Below are positions 5,799-8,129 of a DNA stretch of 8,129 bases, piece after piece (within the stretch, counting starts at the first letter, position 1; every line of letters begins with the position of its first letter). A program made the position numbers and the translations under genes. Source of the DNA: Bacillota bacterium (GTDB lineage Bacteria; Bacillota; UBA4882; UBA8346); contig JAEWZY010000053.1 in assembly GCA_023394955.1 (NCBI GenBank), forward strand, positions 1-8,129, given 5' to 3'. The notes under the pieces are model-generated. The model worked only from the letters and a program-made list of their open reading frames with translations. It did no database searches and was not told where the DNA came from.

Positions 5799-7412
5799 TT
5801 AGATTTTTCCAACGCCCGCATTATTGGTAACATTGGATTTTACTGTCCCGGCCGCATCCAAGGTGTAGGAATACGGCGGGCTGTAAGAAGTTGTCGATGT
5901 TGTAGGCACATTTCCGGTACAGTTGGTAAAGGAATTGCCTCTGACATCCCAGTAACCGATTATAGAACTGTCCAAAGAGCAAATCGGGTTGTTAACATTT
6001 ACAAAGACATTATTCTCCACCCGCAATCTGGCGTTAATCCGGGAATTTACCGCACTGGTGGGGATATCTTGATAATAGTTGTTGTAAATATGCCCTTGCC
6101 CACCCCGGTATAGCGGTAAACGAGAATTAATGTTTATAAATGAGTTGTGATGATAGGTAACTCGTCGGTCATAAGTATCGCTTTCCGAAGAACCGTTAAG
6201 ACTCGCTTTCCAGCTGTCATGGAGTTTATTCCAGGAGTATGTTAGATAAGCGGCGTCTCTTTTGGCATCCAATAAGGCGTCATAATAATCTTTGTCAACG
6301 CCCTGGAATTGATTATATAATTCGCAGTGGTCAACCCAGATATTGTTGGAAGGTCCTTCGATGCTGATACAGTCTTTGTCACCGGACAGGACATGATGGA
6401 TTTTCAGGTTGCGAATGATAACGTTTTTGGCTCTCCAAACTTTTATGCCGATGCCGTTCAATTCGCCTTTGGTTCCAACTCCGATGATGGAGATGTTATT
6501 AACATCTTTGATTTCGATCTTGGACAAACCACTGGAGTTAGAAGTAGTAATGGTGCCGTTTACATAAATGATTCTCGGTCCGCCTAATTTAATAGCATCC
6601 TGTAAAGCGGTTCCGGTAGTCACAGTAACACTTGGTCCGCCTTGTCCACCGGTGGTGCCGCCGTTTAAGGTAGCGAATCCAACCATATTAAAGCTGGGAT
6701 TGGTAATCGGGGTCGGCGTTGGTCCTTGACTCGGTGTCGGAGTTGGCGCTGGTGTTTTAGTCGGCGTCGGAGTCGGCGCTGCTGTCGCTGTCGGCGCCGG
6801 CGTGGAAGATCCGCCACCTAGGTTGTCAACGACTACATCGTCAAAGTTAACTGCGGCCTTCCAACCGATCAGACCGGCTACACCCGAAGTCCGGCCGGTG
6901 GTGGTAGCGGTTAGTTGCTGACTGCCGTTAACAAACGCAGTAAGTGTTGATCCGGATACTTGAAGTTTAATAGTATACCAGGTATTGGCAGCAAAAGTCA
7001 TGGTTTTGGAGGCTAAGGTTGTAGTACTGCCGTTGACCTTCTTGCGCAGCTCTAAACGGTTGCTTTGGATCGAGACGGCGTAGTAGTTGTTGCCGTCGGC
7101 CATCCGGGCGCAGACTAAGGCTCGGTTGGAGCCGTTGAAATTGGTAACTTTTACTCGGGCCTGTACTGATTGATCGGTCCAAGCTGAAGTATTGGACCAA
7201 GCCCGTCCTTCCGCGCTGGTGCTGGATTGGCGCAATACTCTGGAACCGTCGGTAGTAATCGACCAGGAGCCATTTTGGGTAGTCCAGCTATTGTAATTGC
7301 CGGATTCAAAATTATCACTAAAGACAACGGCTCCCATGGCAGGTGTTGAAGTAAAAATAAGCAGACAAGCAATCATGGTTAAAACTAGTCCCGATAAAAC
7401 CTTTCGATTCAT
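5799..7412 (-). CDS. Secreted PL1 pectate lyase with N-terminal LamG/DUF1080-like module
   Basis: A complete 537-residue enzyme. Residues 1-28 are a signal peptide ending near A-M-G-A. Residues 31-197 form a concanavalin-like jelly roll of the LamG/DUF1080 type (F-S-D-N-F-E-S-G at the start, W-Y-T-I-K-L near 145, F-D-D-V-V-V at the end), probably glycan-binding. A PT-rich linker covers 199-237 and the PL1 beta-helix runs from about 243 to the end. By comparison with PelC, calcium ligands are D345 and D347 (D-K-D), D378 and D382 (Y-Y-D-A-L-L-D). The W-V-D-H motif is at 359-362 and the catalytic base is R431 in R-L-P-L-Y-R. It should cleave de-esterified pectin outside the cell by calcium-dependent beta-elimination. 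There is no dockerin, SLH or sortase signal, so it is probably released. The ATG at 7412 follows AGGGAGGT, 47 bases after the preceding stop, so the two genes are likely cotranscribed. Confidence 0.93.
   Translation of the reverse strand: MNRKVLSGLVLTMIACLLIFTSTPAMGAVVFSDNFESGNYNSWTTQNGSWSITTDGSRVLRQSSTSAEGRAWSNTSAWTDQSVQARVKVTNFNGSNRALVCARMADGNNYYAVSIQSNRLELRKKVNGSTTTLASKTMTFAANTWYTIKLQVSGSTLTAFVNGSQQLTATTTGRTSGVAGLIGWKAAVNFDDVVVDNLGGGSSTPAPTATAAPTPTPTKTPAPTPTPSQGPTPTPITNPSFNMVGFATLNGGTTGGQGGPSVTVTTGTALQDAIKLGGPRIIYVNGTITTSNSSGLSKIEIKDVNNISIIGVGTKGELNGIGIKVWRAKNVIIRNLKIHHVLSGDKDCISIEGPSNNIWVDHCELYNQFQGVDKDYYDALLDAKRDAAYLTYSWNKLHDSWKASLNGSSESDTYDRRVTYHHNSFININSRLPLYRGGQGHIYNNYYQDIPTSAVNSRINARLRVENNVFVNVNNPICSLDSSIIGYWDVRGNSFTNCTGNVPTTSTTSYSPPYSYTLDAAGTVKSNVTNNAGVGKI
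6702..6818 (-). repeat. PT-rich linker coding repeat
   Basis: Low-complexity DNA built from GGCGTCGGAGTC-like units on the plus strand. It encodes alternating Pro-Thr with Ala and Lys, residues 199-237 of the lyase, joining the jelly-roll module to the PL1 domain. The linker of the neighbouring gene has the same P-T-P-T-P-T-K-T-P-A-P-T-P-T-P core. Confidence 0.85.
6822..7322 (-). repeat. LamG/DUF1080 module, copy 1
   Basis: This 501-base segment encodes residues 31-197 of the lyase and aligns without gaps to 7466-7966, at a constant offset of 644 bases. By my count 140 of 167 residues are identical. Bases 7192-7268 equal 7836-7912 exactly. Most differences lie in the C-terminal half of the module. 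Confidence 0.9.
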
Positions 7413-7423
7413 TCTAACTAATA

Positions 7424-7430
7424 CCTCCCT
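7424..7430 (-). promoter_or_regulatory. Ribosome binding site of the jelly-roll pectate lyase
   Basis: The minus strand reads AGGGAGG, about 11 bases before the ATG at 7412. The spacing is at the long end of normal. It is the only such site in the 47-base gap, and no promoter is evident there. Confidence 0.75.
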
Positions 7431-7459
7431 TTTTATGGTTATTGGAAATTGGAAGAACT

Positions 7460-8129
7460 TTATGGATTAGTTACGATAACATCGTCAAAGTTAACTGCGG
7501 CCTTCATACCGATTAAGCCGGCTCCGCCCGAGGTCCGGCCGGTAGTGGTGGCGGAAAGCTGTTGGGCGCCGTTGACATAGGCTGTGAGGGTGTTCCCAAC
7601 CACATCCAATCTGATTGTGTACCAAGTGTTGGTGCTAAAAGTCATGTTCTTGGAAGTCAATGTGGTAGTGCTACCGCTTATTTTTCTGCGAAGTTCCAAC
7701 TTACCGCTTTGAATAGCGACTGCATAATAATTGTTGCCGTCCGTCATCCTAGCGCAAACTAAAGCCCGGTTAGAGCCGTTGAAATTGGTAACTTTTACTC
7801 TGGCTTGTACTGATTGATCGGTCCAGGATGAAGTTTTGGACCAAGCCCGTCCTTCCGCGCTGGTGCTGGATTGGCGCAATACTCTGGAACCGTCGGTAGT
7901 AATCGACCAGGAACCGTTTTGAGTATTCCAGTTGTTATAGTTACCGGACTCGAAATCATCGCTAAACAACGTACCGCCTCCAGGTGTAGGAGTTGGAGCC
8001 TGAGTTGGAGTTGGTGTAGGCGCCGGAGTTTTTGTCGGCGTAGGAGTCGGAGCTGCTCCGCCGCTGATATCAAGCTTATCCATATTCGGGCCGCCGTTGG
8101 AAGTGATGGCTATTGCCCTGATCTTATTG
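7460..8129 (-). CDS. C-terminal part of a multimodular carbohydrate-active protein (5' end missing)
   Basis: The frame is open to the right edge, so the ATG at 8083 is internal and the true start lies beyond the window. The first visible residues read N-K-I-R-A-I-A-I-T-S-N-G-G-P-N-M-D-K-L-D-I, which resembles the last strand of a CBM6/CBM35 domain (G-x-P-N-x-D-x-L). A PT-rich linker follows (bases 8050-7982), then a complete LamG/DUF1080-like jelly roll (7966-7466) that ends almost at the stop codon. This module is about 84% identical to the one in the lyase encoded next. The catalytic domain, if any, is upstream and unseen. Given the neighbours, a pectin- or plant-wall-active enzyme is likely, but that is inference. 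The 47-base gap to the next gene suggests a common transcript. Confidence 0.85.
   Translation of the reverse strand, partial: NKIRAIAITSNGGPNMDKLDISGGAAPTPTPTKTPAPTPTPTQAPTPTPGGGTLFSDDFESGNYNNWNTQNGSWSITTDGSRVLRQSSTSAEGRAWSKTSSWTDQSVQARVKVTNFNGSNRALVCARMTDGNNYYAVAIQSGKLELRRKISGSTTTLTSKNMTFSTNTWYTIRLDVVGNTLTAYVNGAQQLSATTTGRTSGGAGLIGMKAAVNFDDVIVTNP
7466..7966 (-). repeat. LamG/DUF1080 module, copy 2
   Basis: Partner of the segment at 6822-7322, equal in length and in frame. Here the module sits at the C-terminus of its protein, whereas copy 1 is N-terminal to a catalytic domain. It therefore behaves as an independent, portable binding unit. Confidence 0.9.
7982..8050 (-). repeat. PT-rich linker coding repeat
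   Basis: Encodes a Pro-Thr alternating linker between the CBM6/35-like tail and the jelly-roll module, closing with Gly-Gly-Gly. Its core matches the linker of the following lyase. Confidence 0.85.

Noticed and set aside
204..8050. Linker repeats as a possible CRISPR or other repeat array
   Set aside because: They are in-frame Pro-Thr codon repeats within secreted enzymes, with no spacer structure.
6327..8073. Alternative frames inside the lyase block (6327-6587 plus; 6967-7200, 7151-7372 and 7795-8073 minus; 7562-7762 plus)
   Set aside because: They overlap the well-supported jelly-roll and PL1 coding frames. The similar minus-strand shadows in the two modules exist only because the modules are duplicated.

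Overview
The window reads as chromosomal DNA of a carbohydrate-degrading, moderately low-GC Gram-positive anaerobe, most likely Bacillota of a Clostridia or Limnochordia type. This is inferred from strong AGGAGG-type ribosome sites on almost every gene, Gram-positive-like signal peptides, sigma-A-like promoters and proline-threonine linkers joining modules of secreted polysaccharidases. I cannot name the species. Every convincing gene lies on the minus strand, so the biological order runs from high to low coordinates.

Region 1 (about 8129 to 5734) is a pectin-degradation block. It begins with the 3' part of a multimodular secreted protein: the tail of a probable CBM6/35 domain, a PT-rich linker and a LamG/DUF1080-like jelly-roll module. 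After 47 bases comes a complete 537-residue pectate lyase built as signal peptide, the same jelly-roll module, PT linker and PL1 catalytic domain. An intrinsic terminator (5734-5753) closes the block.

Region 2 (5563 to 1222) is a tight four-gene operon: an ABC ATPase with a GTG start, an ABC-2 type permease, a GldG-family protein and a DUF4340 protein. All three gene junctions overlap. A promoter upstream and a strong intrinsic terminator downstream mark it as one transcription unit. It is a GldA/GldF/GldG-like transporter plus an accessory membrane protein, a set whose substrate in Gram-positive bacteria is not known to me.

Region 3 (about 1146 to 1) starts with a 563-base non-coding stretch holding two candidate promoters, then the 5' part of a second PL1 pectate lyase. 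Its signal peptide and catalytic start closely resemble those of the first lyase, but its binding module is a ricin-type beta-trefoil.

The most informative patterns are the module shuffling among the three secreted enzymes, a 77-base perfectly identical tract between the two jelly-roll modules (a sign of recent duplication or gene conversion), the unassigned ABC/GldG/DUF4340 system between two paralogous lyases, and the long untranslated leader before the second lyase. I found no tRNA, rRNA, CRISPR array or transposase.
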